Positions 7,781-15,740 of a DNA stretch of 64,000 nucleotides are shown one piece after another. Each line of letters opens with the position of its first letter. Positions within the stretch are counted from its first letter, which is position 1. Below the pieces are notes generated by a model. That model ran no database searches. It was given only the letters and a program-made list of their open reading frames with translations, and was not told the origin of the DNA. The stretch is from positions 43,707 to 107,706 of the forward strand of contig NZ_BBPO01000018.1 in NCBI RefSeq assembly GCF_000787815.1. The letters are read 5' to 3'. The stretch comes from Streptacidiphilus neutrinimicus (GTDB lineage: Bacteria; Actinomycetota; Actinomycetes; Streptomycetales; Streptomycetaceae). The position numbers and the translations under genes are program-made.

Positions 7781-9502
7781 TCACCGTCCGAGGCCGTGGT
7801 CGGGATCCGTCTGGCCGGTCCGGCGGGCTCGGCTGTCGTCCGGCTTCGCCCGCTTGGTCGGGGACGGGGCGGCAGAGAGGTTGGCCAGGTGCCGGACGCG
7901 CCAGGCCAGCACGGCGGTCTCCGAGTCGGCGGTCTGCAGCTCCCGCATGGCACGGGCACGCTGCAGGAGGTCGTCGGGGTCGTGGCCAGCCTGTTGGGCC
8001 TCGTGCAGTGACGCGGCCAGCGCGTCCCAGGTCGGTTCGGCGAGCAGCCGCTCGGCTTCGGGGAAGGTGGAGCGCACCGTTGCCGCCTGTCGGTCCCGGG
8101 CTGGGGCGGGCAGGCGCTGTCCCCTCTCGCGCATCGCCTGGAGGGGTTTGCGGGTGACGGTGCGGTAGACGGCCCGGTACCTGGCTGCGCTCTCGGCCGC
8201 GGCGGCGGCTTGCTGGGCGTTGCCGCGTTGGGCGTGGTGGTGTTCGGCGGCGACTGCGAGCAGGATCAGTGCGCCCAGCAGCCAGGCGGTGACGCCGCCG
8301 TCCTCGCGGCTGAGCGAGAAGCCGGCGCCGAGCAGGTCGCGGGCGGCGCGGCGCAGCGAGGTGTCCTGTGCGCGGGCGGCGCGGACGTGCGAGAGGGCTA
8401 CTCGGTCCCAGGCCCGCGCGGCGGACAACAGGTCGGCCCGGGTATCGGCGGAGGCCGTCTCCGCCAGCGCGTGCACCACTTCTACCGTCTCGCGGATGAC
8501 GCGGGCGGAATCCGCCTCGTCGCCCTGTTCTACGACGATGATCGCGGCCTCGATCGCCGTGGTGGCACGGCGTCGGGCAGCGGCGGGCGTCGTGCCGGCG
8601 TCGTCCGGCATCTCGACGGAGGCGGCGTCGGCAGGATGATCGGGAGGTGCTTGGAGCTGCGCGAGGACCTGGTTGGCGGACAGGCCGAGCCTTGACCCGG
8701 CGAACCAGATGGGGGTGCCGTCGGCGGTGGTGTCTCCGACCGCTGCGACCTTGTAGCCCTGGACGTCCCCGCTGGGGAAGTACCTGACGTCGCAGAGCAC
8801 GCCGGCCTGCCGCAGATGGGCGAAGAAGTCTTCCATCGTGGTGGCGCCGACCATCGCCTGGCGGACGGCATCCTGGAGGACGGTGCGGGAGGGCTCCGGC
8901 TGGCCTCGGCGTTCGGCCTTCGCGATCTCCCCTCGCTTGGGCCTGGGCGGGGCGGTTCCGTCTCCGGAGTTGAGCTGCCGCAGGCCGAACTCGCGCTCGA
9001 TCTTGCGGCATTCGGCCTGGGCCCGTTTGGCGTCGTCGTGGTGCCGCGGCGCGCGGCCGTCCTGCGCGGCGAGGGTGGCCAGGAGGTGGATGTGGTCGCT
9101 GGCGTGCCGGACGGCGACCCAGCGGACGTCGCGGTTGTCCCCGTAGGGTGCGAGGCCGGTGGCGTGCATGATCCGGCGGGCGACCTCCCCCCATTCTGCG
9201 TCGGACAGGATGCGGTCACCCGGGGCGGTCCGCACCGGGCAGTGCCAGACGTGGCCTTCGTCGGGGTACTTGCCGTCGTGGCGCGCGAGCACCGGCAGGT
9301 CGAGGCGCTCGGCCATAAGCCGCATCAACCTCTTGGACTCGTCGCTGCCGTACGGGTGGTCTCCGGGGTCGGGAGTGAGCAGCGGAGCCCATGAGGCGAC
9401 CAGGTGCTGGTCGGTGTGCTCGTCGAACCTGCCCGGCCCGAAGAAGTAGTCGATCAAGCCGTACGTGTCGTGGCCGGGCTTCTCCCCGATGTCAGGCACC
9501 AC
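7781..9502 (-). CDS. Relaxase / mobilization nuclease
   Basis: 573 aa. It begins MVPDIGEKPGHDTYGLIDYF, the usual opening of actinomycete MobA/VirD2-like relaxases, with Tyr14 a candidate nicking tyrosine. The metal-binding motif is at residues 133-139 (HASDHIH). The relaxase domain covers about residues 1-210. The rest is long, helical and Ala/Arg-rich, with a hydrophobic stretch near residue 410 (WLLGALILLAVAA). The start overlaps the end of the mobC-like gene by 11 bases, so the two are translated together. It would nick DNA at oriT to start transfer; the hairpin at 10,030-10,060 is a likely target. Confidence 0.85.
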   Translation of the reverse strand: MVPDIGEKPGHDTYGLIDYFFGPGRFDEHTDQHLVASWAPLLTPDPGDHPYGSDESKRLMRLMAERLDLPVLARHDGKYPDEGHVWHCPVRTAPGDRILSDAEWGEVARRIMHATGLAPYGDNRDVRWVAVRHASDHIHLLATLAAQDGRAPRHHDDAKRAQAECRKIEREFGLRQLNSGDGTAPPRPKRGEIAKAERRGQPEPSRTVLQDAVRQAMVGATTMEDFFAHLRQAGVLCDVRYFPSGDVQGYKVAAVGDTTADGTPIWFAGSRLGLSANQVLAQLQAPPDHPADAASVEMPDDAGTTPAAARRRATTAIEAAIIVVEQGDEADSARVIRETVEVVHALAETASADTRADLLSAARAWDRVALSHVRAARAQDTSLRRAARDLLGAGFSLSREDGGVTAWLLGALILLAVAAEHHHAQRGNAQQAAAAAESAARYRAVYRTVTRKPLQAMRERGQRLPAPARDRQAATVRSTFPEAERLLAEPTWDALAASLHEAQQAGHDPDDLLQRARAMRELQTADSETAVLAWRVRHLANLSAAPSPTKRAKPDDSRARRTGQTDPDHGLGR

Positions 9503-9974
9503 GTGGCTGCCTTCCGATCAGCTCGGCGGAGCAGTCCTCCACCTCGCCGGCGACGCGGCTGAGGCGTTGGAGGACGTCTTCGAGTTGAGTGCGGACGGGG
9601 TCGTCGATCACGCCCGTGATGTTGGCGATCCTCGCCAACTGGTTGAGGTTGGTGCCGACGCGGGAGAGCTGGACGGTGGCCTCCGCGAGCATGTGCACGG
9701 CGTCACTGCGGCCGAGCAGGTACGGGCGCACTCCCTGGCCGAGCCGGGCGAGCGCCAGGGCAGCGTCGGCGATGAAGGCCGCCGGGCGCAGCCCGAGGGC
9801 GCTTGCCGTGGCCTGCACCTCCTCGAACTCGGCCGCGTTGTAGCGCACCTGGGGGCGGAGGGTCCGAGCGCCCTCCGCCCGTCGCCGGTAGGCGAGGCGG
9901 GGGGCGAGGAGCGCCGAGACGTCGGCGAGGCCGTCGACCGCCTGCTGGGGGCCGCCCTCGGCACCCGGCTTCAC
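9492..9974 (-). CDS. MobC-like relaxosome accessory protein
   Basis: 160 aa from GTG 9972-9974 with AGGGGG eight bases upstream; the frame is open for much longer upstream but there overlaps the DUF2637 gene in another phase. The N-terminus (RRRAEGARTLRPQVRYNAAE) is basic and resembles a ribbon-helix-helix DNA-binding region. The C-terminal part (QLSRVGTNLNQLARIANITG) is the signature helix of MobC proteins, which help the relaxase at oriT. It directly precedes and overlaps the relaxase gene. Confidence 0.8.
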   Translation of the reverse strand: MKPGAEGGPQQAVDGLADVSALLAPRLAYRRRAEGARTLRPQVRYNAAEFEEVQATASALGLRPAAFIADAALALARLGQGVRPYLLGRSDAVHMLAEATVQLSRVGTNLNQLARIANITGVIDDPVRTQLEDVLQRLSRVAGEVEDCSAELIGRQPRGA

Positions 9975-10029
9975 GTCCTGCGCCCCCTGGCGCGGGACGT
10001 CCTCCGCCACCCCCGGGGCGGAGGCAAGC

Positions 10030-10069
10030 CCAATCGTCAGCCCCTCGGGCTGACGATTGGTATAGCTTG
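10030..10069. other. Candidate oriT: perfect hairpin plus nic-like sequence
   Basis: A perfect 14-bp inverted repeat (10,030-10,043 and 10,047-10,060, arm CCAATCGTCAGCCC) with a 3-base loop lies 56 bases upstream of the mobC-like start, followed by TATAGCTTGC. In many MobP systems oriT is an inverted repeat just beside a nic sequence ending in TTG/C, upstream of mob genes; position and shape fit. A terminator after the 76-aa gene is the alternative, but no T-run follows on the leftward strand. Confidence 0.5.
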
Positions 10070-10123
10070 CTGCCGCGCGGTGGGCGGGCGGACTGCCCGC
10101 ACCGCCTGCGCCGTTGGGCGAGC

Positions 10124-10354
10124 TCAAGCCGCCATCCCGCCCCGTCGGCGGCCCGGTCGGCGTGCGTGCGCCAGGGTGTCGACCGCGAAGTCGAGGGCCT
10201 CCTCGGTGCCGTCGAGGGCGATGACCGGCCCGGTGTCCTTGCGCCGGACCAGCCACCCGCCGTCGGACTGGCGTCGGGCCACGGTGACGTGCCCGTACGC
10301 GATCAGGTGGCGCATGAGGTCGACCGCCTGCTCGGCCTTGGTGCTGCTCGGCAT
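10124..10354 (-). CDS. Small hypothetical protein
   Basis: 76 aa, ATG preceded by GAGGAC. The product begins MPSSTKAEQAVDLMRHLIAY and ends in an Arg-rich tail (HARRPGRRRGG). The middle reads as strand-turn-strand (VTVARRQSDGGWLVRRKDTG). It lies between the DUF2637 gene and mobC in the same direction, so it is probably part of the mobilization operon, perhaps a small DNA-binding or regulatory protein. Confidence 0.6.
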   Translation of the reverse strand: MPSSTKAEQAVDLMRHLIAYGHVTVARRQSDGGWLVRRKDTGPVIALDGTEEALDFAVDTLAHARRPGRRRGGMAA

Positions 10355-10416
10355 GATGTCCTCGTCTCGGAAGTAGCACTGTCTGGTCCGCCACGCGGAC
10401 CAGACCGGTCTGGTCC

Positions 10417-11742
10417 TCAGCGGCCTCGGGGCGGGGGCTCGCCTCGTTGCAGGGCGCGCAGGACCTCGCCCGCCCTCTCGTTGCTGATGGTCCGACCGGT
10501 GCCGCGGATCGCCTGGACCACGATCGGCCGGTTGAGTCGGCCGGCCTCGGCAGCAGCCTTCCGGCCGATCGAGACCAGTGCCTGGAACTCCGGGTCCTGG
10601 ACCGGACCGGACCGGCTGTGCTCCGGACCACCTGCGCGGACCGGACGAGGCTGGCCTTGCGCCGGACCGACTGGACCGGCCGGAGTGTCGCTGCGGACCG
10701 GACCAGGCTCGGCTTCTCGGTCCGGTCCAGCCTGGTCACCCGCCGGGCCGGCCGCCCGGACCGGACCGACACCGCCTTCGCGTGCCGGACCAGACCGACC
10801 CGTCGCCGGAAGGGCCTCGCCCTCGCGGACCGGTCCGGACCCGCTGTCCTCCGGACCAGTTGCGCGGACCGGACCAGGCGGCACCCCCACCGTGTCGGCG
10901 GTCCGGACCGGATCGGACCGGTCCTCCGTCCGGCCATCGCTGCGGACCGGACCGGAAGAGCCGCGCGCCGGACCGGAAGAGCCACGCGCCGGACGGGGCT
11001 GGCCCTGTGCCGGACCGGCCGCGCGGACCGGACCGACACCGCCTTCGCGGACCGGACCAGACTGGTCCTCGGCGGGACCGACCGCCTGGACCGGACCGGA
11101 CGAACCCTGCGCCGGACCGGACTGACCCTGGGTGTCCTTGCGCAGGATGACCTTGGTCTGGTCCGTAGCGAGCAGTTCTGCGCGGGTCGGACGGATGGCT
11201 GCGGACCGGACTGCGGTCGCCTCGGCGGCTGGCGAGTCATCGTGCCCGTCCAGCCGGGAGAGCGTCGCGCCGCTGCTATTCGGCTTCGCCGGCTCCGGAC
11301 CGTCTTCCTTGTCTTCGCCGCGCATGTGTCGGGCGATCACGATGTAGAGGTGGACGGCGCCCCCGAGCGCCAGCGGAGCCAGCGTGGACAGGGCGCCGAC
11401 GGTCCAGTTACCGAGCCGCAGCAGGTTGGAGCTGGTCTGGGCCGCCTGCTCCTGGTTCAGCCTGATCGCGTGGAGCGCGTTGGCCCAGACGGAGGCCGTC
11501 GTCGCGGTCCCGAACAAGCCCCAGGCGTACAGGCGCGCTCGGAAGGGGGCTTCGCGCAGGAGGACGAGTGCCCGCACGCCGTAGCCGATGAATCCGTCCA
11601 AGAGCAGCGGGAAGAGGTAGCTGAGGGTCGGCCGGATGTGGATGGCCACGGCCATCTGGCGAAGCGCGTCGTAGGACAGGGCGCTGCCGGCGGCGCCGAG
11701 CGCGAGGATCGCGACGAAGTCGGCGAAGGACACGCGCTTCAC
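10417..11742 (-). CDS. DUF2637 membrane protein with a long repeat-rich linker
   Basis: 441 aa from GTG 11740-11742, which overlaps the WhiB stop as GTGA, so translation is coupled. Residues 1-140 hold four hydrophobic segments (FVAILALGAAGSALS, LSYLFPLLLDGFIGYG, LYAWGLFGTATTASVWA, LSTLAPLALGGAVHLYI), the layout of DUF2637 proteins found in actinomycete integrative elements and thought to act in DNA spread. Residues about 205-375 form a low-complexity linker built from GPVR/GPAR-type units. The last 60 residues fold again as a small helical domain (RPIVVQAIRGTGRTISNERA) that looks like a helix-turn-helix. The cytoplasmic tail may bind element DNA; this is inference. Confidence 0.8.
   Translation of the reverse strand: MKRVSFADFVAILALGAAGSALSYDALRQMAVAIHIRPTLSYLFPLLLDGFIGYGVRALVLLREAPFRARLYAWGLFGTATTASVWANALHAIRLNQEQAAQTSSNLLRLGNWTVGALSTLAPLALGGAVHLYIVIARHMRGEDKEDGPEPAKPNSSGATLSRLDGHDDSPAAEATAVRSAAIRPTRAELLATDQTKVILRKDTQGQSGPAQGSSGPVQAVGPAEDQSGPVREGGVGPVRAAGPAQGQPRPARGSSGPARGSSGPVRSDGRTEDRSDPVRTADTVGVPPGPVRATGPEDSGSGPVREGEALPATGRSGPAREGGVGPVRAAGPAGDQAGPDREAEPGPVRSDTPAGPVGPAQGQPRPVRAGGPEHSRSGPVQDPEFQALVSIGRKAAAEAGRLNRPIVVQAIRGTGRTISNERAGEVLRALQRGEPPPRGR
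10600..11130. repeat. Degenerate GGACCGG-type tandem repeat inside the DUF2637 gene
   Basis: Over about 530 bases the sequence GCGGACCGGACC and close variants recur many times at irregular spacing. They encode the GPVR/GPAR linker; the block REGGVGPVRAAGPA occurs twice. The repeats stay in frame, so they are a coding repeat and not a CRISPR array. They could expand or contract by recombination. Confidence 0.7.
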
Positions 11743-12266
11743 GCGGCCCACCTCTCCGCCTGGGTCAGCAGGCCGGCGGCGTCTTGGACGGCGTGGGCCT
11801 CGACGTCGTCGAGTTGGCGGCCTTCCGCATGCTCGGTGAGCAGGTTGCGCGCCCACTTGTTGCTGACGTTCAGCGTGCGGGCGAGGCGGGACGTGGGCAG
11901 GCCCAGGTCGTAGACCACCTCGACGGCGAGGTTGCGGTCATCCTTGGACAGGAGGTGGGCCTGGTCGCGGGCGAGCACGGCGATCACCCTGGATCGGCTC
12001 CCCGTCTTGGCGCGACGGTGCCAGGGGCGTCGTTCCTGCTGGGTCAGGCCGCCGCGGACGCCCTGGGTCTCGGCGAGGGCGAGCGCGTCGAGCAGGCATT
12101 CGGCACGGACGGGGCAGACGGCGCAGACGCGCTTCGCCTCGGCCTGGACATCGACGGCCTTGGCGTCGGGGTAGAACATGTCGGGCTCGGGGTGCCCGGC
12201 ACACGCGGCGTCCACCTTCCAGGTGATGTCGCTGCTTTCGGGCAGGGGCAGGTCGTTCTCGTGCAT
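11739..12266 (-). CDS. WhiB-like iron-sulfur regulator
   Basis: 175 aa. The four cluster ligands are Cys22, Cys48, Cys51 and Cys57 (C, then CAVCPVRAEC), followed by GVRGG, the turn that marks WhiB-family proteins. These bind a [4Fe-4S] cluster and act as transcription regulators with the main sigma factor. The protein is longer than usual (80-130 aa): about 90 extra C-terminal residues include a helix-turn-helix-like stretch (LPTSRLARTLNVSNKWARNL) that may bind DNA by itself. The stop overlaps the DUF2637 start, so it is the first gene of a coupled pair and probably controls the element. Confidence 0.9.
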   Translation of the reverse strand: MHENDLPLPESSDITWKVDAACAGHPEPDMFYPDAKAVDVQAEAKRVCAVCPVRAECLLDALALAETQGVRGGLTQQERRPWHRRAKTGSRSRVIAVLARDQAHLLSKDDRNLAVEVVYDLGLPTSRLARTLNVSNKWARNLLTEHAEGRQLDDVEAHAVQDAAGLLTQAERWAA

Positions 12267-12349
12267 GGGTGCGGTCTCCGTAGCCCTGGGCGCGGGACGT
12301 GGGCGGCGCCGGGCGGGTCGGTGCGAAGTTGGTGGGCGGCTGCCGCCGG

Positions 12350-13063
12350 TCAGCGGGCGGCGGGGGCGACTCTGCGGTCGCTGCCGTCGAGGGGGATCAC
12401 GGTGCTCATCTGGCGCAGGCGGGAGGTGACGCGGTCGCCGAGGACGTCGCGCAGGTCGCCGGGCATCGGCCTGGGGCCGACGGGCAGGTTGCTCGTCATG
12501 ATCGTCGGGAGCATCTCGCGGTACCGGTAGTCGATGAGCCGGTAGGTGACCTGCTCGGTGAAGGGCGTCACCCCTCCGACGCCGAGGTCATCCAGCAGCA
12601 GCAGCGGCGCGCGCTTGAGGAGCTCGAACTCCCTCTCGCCGTCCCCTGTCTGGCGCGGACGCATCATGGCGTGCAGCTCGGCGCTGGTCGTCTCGCGCCA
12701 CGACAGCCGTACGCCCATGGCCAGCAGCGCCCTGACCGCCCCGTACGCCTGGTAGGTCTTGCCGGTGCCGGTGGGGCCGATCAGCAGGATCGAGGGCGCG
12801 TGGTGGATGCCGGGGCGGCCCTGGATGCCGGGGCGACCCGCGTCGGCGACCCGCCTGGTCCAGGCGGCGACGTCGGGGTGGGTGGCCTCGGCCTCACGGA
12901 AGAGGTACGGGATGCGGCGCTCGGCGGCGTCGAGGGCGTCCTGCGGCAGGTAGGCGCGGTCGTCGGCGAGCTCGGGCAGGGTTCGCAGGTCCATGCCGCG
13001 AGTGCGCAGGATCGTGGCCATCTTGGCCATCAGGCCGGCGGCGCGCTGGGGCTCACGGTCCAT
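12350..13063 (-). CDS. DnaC/IstB-like ATP-binding protein (helicase loader)
   Basis: 237 aa. ATG 13061-13063 overlaps the TGA of the upstream initiator-like gene and has GGGAG six bases upstream. Walker A is GPTGTGKT at residues 96-103, Walker B is LLLLDDLG, and a sensor-like stretch IMTSNLP follows, as in AAA+ helicase loaders of the DnaC/DnaI type. It would load the replicative helicase onto element DNA together with the initiator-like protein encoded just upstream. Confidence 0.85.
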   Translation of the reverse strand: MDREPQRAAGLMAKMATILRTRGMDLRTLPELADDRAYLPQDALDAAERRIPYLFREAEATHPDVAAWTRRVADAGRPGIQGRPGIHHAPSILLIGPTGTGKTYQAYGAVRALLAMGVRLSWRETTSAELHAMMRPRQTGDGEREFELLKRAPLLLLDDLGVGGVTPFTEQVTYRLIDYRYREMLPTIMTSNLPVGPRPMPGDLRDVLGDRVTSRLRQMSTVIPLDGSDRRVAPAAR

Positions 13064-13974
13064 CACAGGCTCCCTGCGTAGGCGTCGGCGGCGACGGGGT
13101 TGGTCCAGGCGTGGTGAGGCTGCCGTGCGGCGGGCACGGCGGCGGGGCGGGGGTTGTCGGCTTCGTGGACCATGCTCGGCAGGACGGACGGGGACAGGGG
13201 CTTGTGCCAGTACCGCAGGAGTCCGGCGTGGATGCGGTCGGGCGCGACGCCCTGGTCGAGCAGGCTCTTGATGGTCTTGCCGAGGTGCCCGCGCACTTCG
13301 CGGGAAGGCTGACGGTCGGGCGCGAAGGTGCCGGTGTACCAGGCGACCATCTCCTGGGCGGTCTGGCCCCGGGGAGGGGTGGGCGGCTGCAGCGGGGGCG
13401 CGGCGAAGCCGTCCCCGTAAGGGGTAGATCCGAGATCCTTGATCCCAGATCCAGGCGCGAGCGGCTCCGGAGTCCTCTGGAGAGGCTCCGGAGAGTGGCT
13501 CTGACCTGCGGTTTCTATGCCGTTCTCCCCAGCGGGGGGCGTGATCGTCTCGGGGCGGTGGCTGGACTGCTCGACGGTGCTGGAGTGCACGTGCTGGCAG
13601 CGTCCGCAGGCCCTGGCGGGGCCCGGCACGGGGTGGGTCGGGCAGGCGGCATAGCGGCTGGGGGTCGGGTGGGAGATCTTCTGGTGCTCGAACCAGCCGA
13701 CGAGGTGGAGGTACTTCTTGCCGTCGCAGCCGGTGTACCGGCAGACGAGTCCGGCCTGCTCCAGTTGCTGGAGGTGGTCCTCGACGTCCTGCCAGGTGAT
13801 GTCGTCGCGCTCGGCCCAGACGAGTCCCTTGATGGATCTCGCCTTGTCGGCGTGGCGGCCCTGGTCGTCGGCGTGGCTGATCAGGCCGATGAACGTCAGG
13901 ACGGCGGGGATGCTGACGGAGCACACCCTGTCGTTGGACCACAGCTCCGGCTTGATGGTTCGGATCCTGGCCAT
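13063..13974 (-). CDS. Replication initiator / phage replisome organizer-like protein
   Basis: 303 aa. The N-terminus (MARIRTIKPELWSNDRVCSV) and the following winged-helix region (about residues 1-100, ending in WFEHQKISHPTPS) match the opening of phage replisome-organizer proteins. A CxxC pair (ACGRCQ) and a low-complexity linker follow. The C-terminal 100 residues (AQEMVAWYTGTFAP, GKTIKSLLDQGVAPDRIHAG) are helical, like the DnaD/DnaB-type partner domain. It is coupled by a TGATG overlap to the DnaC-like loader, the usual organizer-loader pair. Confidence 0.78.
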   Translation of the reverse strand: MARIRTIKPELWSNDRVCSVSIPAVLTFIGLISHADDQGRHADKARSIKGLVWAERDDITWQDVEDHLQQLEQAGLVCRYTGCDGKKYLHLVGWFEHQKISHPTPSRYAACPTHPVPGPARACGRCQHVHSSTVEQSSHRPETITPPAGENGIETAGQSHSPEPLQRTPEPLAPGSGIKDLGSTPYGDGFAAPPLQPPTPPRGQTAQEMVAWYTGTFAPDRQPSREVRGHLGKTIKSLLDQGVAPDRIHAGLLRYWHKPLSPSVLPSMVHEADNPRPAAVPAARQPHHAWTNPVAADAYAGSL

Positions 13975-13975
13975 C

Positions 13976-14314
13976 TCACGCCTCCCCGGAGGTCGCGCAG
14001 ACGCAGAGGAGCTGTCCGGTGGTGAGGTCGACCTCGTGGGGTCGGCTCCAGTCGGCGTGGGGGTAGTCGGCGCGCACCCAGGCGACGACGGTTTCGGCGG
14101 TGGCGGGGCGCAGGGCCTGTGGCCGTGCGCCCCACATGAGCGCGGTGGCGGTCCAGCCGCCCTCGGGCCCTGCGTCGACCAGGCGCAGGGTGAGCGCGCC
14201 GGGGAGCATGGGGCGCAGCGACGAGGCGAGGCTGAGCGGGCGGGCGAGGGCGGCGGCGGGGTCGGTGCAGTCCGGTCCGCGCGTAGGCATGGCTGTACGC
14301 CGGGGGTGGGTCAT
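13976..14314 (-). CDS. Hypothetical protein, 112 aa
   Basis: The start at ATG 14312-14314 (MTHPRRTAMPTRGPDCTDP) is chosen because GGAG lies six bases upstream; the frame is open further back, but that part has atypical composition. The C-terminal half is compact (ETVVAWVRADYPHADWSRPH, then a strand and CVCATSGEA). It is the first gene of the leftward replication/mobilization block, one base before the initiator gene's ATG. No function recognised. Confidence 0.6.
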   Translation of the reverse strand: MTHPRRTAMPTRGPDCTDPAAALARPLSLASSLRPMLPGALTLRLVDAGPEGGWTATALMWGARPQALRPATAETVVAWVRADYPHADWSRPHEVDLTTGQLLCVCATSGEA

Positions 14315-14397
14315 GAGAGACTCCGGGGTTAGGCAGTCCGGCTGGCTGGTGATGAGGCAGGCCGGCTGTTGGATGTGGTCAGCACCGCTGACGTCGA

Positions 14398-14577
14398 GCG
14401 CCCGGGAGTTCCCGCTCCTGGGCGCTTCGTCGTTCGGCGCCGGTGTGTCGTCGGTATCGCGGTGGTTGCCTCCTGCGAAAGCGGCACCACGAGTCGCGGT
14501 GCCGCCGCCGGGTCGGCGACGGGGAAGTCTGCATGCTTCCGGATCGCTCAACTGCGCTCTTTTGGATTGCAGTTGAG
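14398..14577. other. Three stem-loops in the 14315-15010 intergenic region
   Basis: Three separate stem-loops lie in 180 bases: 14,398-14,425 (11-bp stem, one wobble, 6-base loop), 14,481-14,505 (8-bp stem, 9-base loop) and 14,547-14,577 (perfect 9-bp CTCAACTGC/GCAGTTGAG, 13-base loop). They sit between the replication genes and the repressor. They could belong to a replication origin or to the leader of the leftward transcript. Apart from these and the operator-like motifs I see no gene in this 696-base gap. Confidence 0.4.
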
Positions 14578-14862
14578 TGGGTGAGCCGTCCGGCCACGCT
14601 GCGGGGCGGCTTCCAGTTCCGGCCGCTCTCGGGCGACGGGAGCCGTCTCGGGCCGTAGCCATCGCAGTGCCTACGGTCCAACGCTTCGGCTGTCGGGGCC
14701 TTGTTCAGGCGTCCCGGTTCGCGGTGGCGCGGCACGTTCGCGGGATCGCGGCGCGCGCGGACGCGCGAACTTCCGCCCCCTGGGCCTGTGCCCGTCTGTG
14801 CAGTCGACGCTTGACCATAGCTCCCCCTCGGCGCGTTGTATGGCCTCCCCCACCCCCACCTG

Positions 14863-14968
14863 CTACACAGGAGTGGAAGTGGTGGCGTAAAGCTACACCA
14901 GAGTAGCGCCAGAGGCCACAGGAGTAGAAGAAGTGGCTCCAAATGGGGGCCATCTTCTACCAGAGTGG
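14863..14968. promoter_or_regulatory. Four operator-like motifs upstream of the XRE repressor
   Basis: Four short dyads of the form CYAC-N4/6-GTRG occur in 106 bases: CTACACAGGAGTGG (14,863), CTACACCAGAGTAG (14,893), CCACAGGAGTAG (14,916) and CTACCAGAGTGG (14,957). All share a C(A/G)GAGT(A/G)G half. They lie just before the start of the XRE regulator and opposite the leftward replication block, as expected for autoregulated divergent promoters of an element's master repressor. Confidence 0.6.
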
Positions 14969-15010
14969 CTATGCTGGCCGCCGACCAATAAACCGCGAAA
15001 GGAGGGGCCG

Positions 15011-15466
15011 ATGAGCGGAACGCCACAGGGCAGCATCGCCAAACGGCTGCAGTGGCTGTTCGAGAATGTCCACCCATCGGGGCGCGGCCCCTACACGCCG
15101 ACGGAGGTCGCACAGGGCATCCGAGAAGCCGCCGGCGAGCAGGGCACGACCCTGGGGGCCAGCACCATCGCAGCGCTGAGATCTGGCGCACGCGACAACC
15201 CGAGCAGCGAGACGCTCAGGGCACTCGCCGGGTTCTTCGGCGTGAAGCCCAGCTACTTCCTCGACGACGAAGAGGCCGCCGAACACACCCAGGCGAAGGT
15301 GACCGCCATCGCAGCCATGATCGACAACCAGGTGCTGTCGGTAGCACTCCGAGCCAAGGGCCTGTCGCCCGACAGCCTCCGCATGGTCGCCACCGTGCTC
15401 AACCAGGCGCGCAAGCTGGAGGGCCTGCCCGCCCCGGACGACGACGGCCTCGATCTCAACAACTGA
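15011..15466 (+). CDS. XRE-family transcriptional regulator
   Basis: 151 aa from ATG 15011, preceded by AAAGGAGGGG with a 4-base gap. Residues 8-85 form a helix-turn-helix of the XRE type with an extended N-terminal helix: PTEVAQGIREAA, the recognition region ASTIAALRSGARDNPSSETL, then ALAGFFGVKPSYFLDD, the usual end of the domain. The C-terminal 65 residues are helical and probably mediate dimerization. Position next to four operator-like repeats and divergent from the replication genes suggests the repressor that keeps the element quiet. A strong terminator follows. Confidence 0.85.
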   Translation: MSGTPQGSIAKRLQWLFENVHPSGRGPYTPTEVAQGIREAAGEQGTTLGASTIAALRSGARDNPSSETLRALAGFFGVKPSYFLDDEEAAEHTQAKVTAIAAMIDNQVLSVALRAKGLSPDSLRMVATVLNQARKLEGLPAPDDDGLDLNN

Positions 15467-15478
15467 TACGCACCGAGC

Positions 15479-15506
15479 AGACCCCGCCGCACAAGCGGCG
15501 GGGTCT
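15479..15506 (+). terminator. Intrinsic terminator after the XRE regulator
   Basis: A perfect 12-bp G/C-rich stem (AGACCCCGCCGC / GCGGCGGGGTCT) with an ACAA loop starts 13 bases after the XRE stop and is followed by CGTCGTCTT. It separates the regulator from the next rightward operon. Confidence 0.8.
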
Positions 15507-15592
15507 CGTCGTCTTACCCGGACACCCAGCCCTTGCCAACGGCACCTCAAAGATATTGTCCAGCAGTTGATTTGAGCTGGCGTCAGATAATG

Positions 15593-15606
15593 GTGATCGC
15601 GATCAC
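15593..15606. promoter_or_regulatory. 14-bp perfect palindrome upstream of the ImmA/P450 operon
   Basis: GTGATCGCGATCAC reads the same on both strands and lies about 135 bases before the ImmA-like gene. A related half (CGATCACCTACGATCG) occurs about 45 bases further on. It is a likely operator for a dimeric regulator of the operon. Confidence 0.45.
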
Positions 15607-15740
15607 ATCGCTTTAAAGGCGTGGACCGCTACTCGGACGATCACCTACGATCGGGCCACTGCGGACGAGCAAGGGCCCGCCCACCAGTGATTATGTCTGC
15701 AACAACGGGGGTCGGCTATGGACATACCAAGAAAAAGATC

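Noticed and set aside
10600..11130. CRISPR array or replication iterons in the GGACCGG repeats
   Set aside because: Units are short, irregular and in frame within a membrane protein gene; there are no regular spacers and no cas genes.
12350..13942. 530-aa leftward frame as one fusion protein
   Set aside because: The upstream half is a shadow of the initiator-like gene; the loader starts at 13,063 with its own ribosome site.
14379..15191. 270-aa leftward frame across the repressor promoter
   Set aside because: Composition is unlike a protein, and it covers the operator motifs and the XRE gene start.
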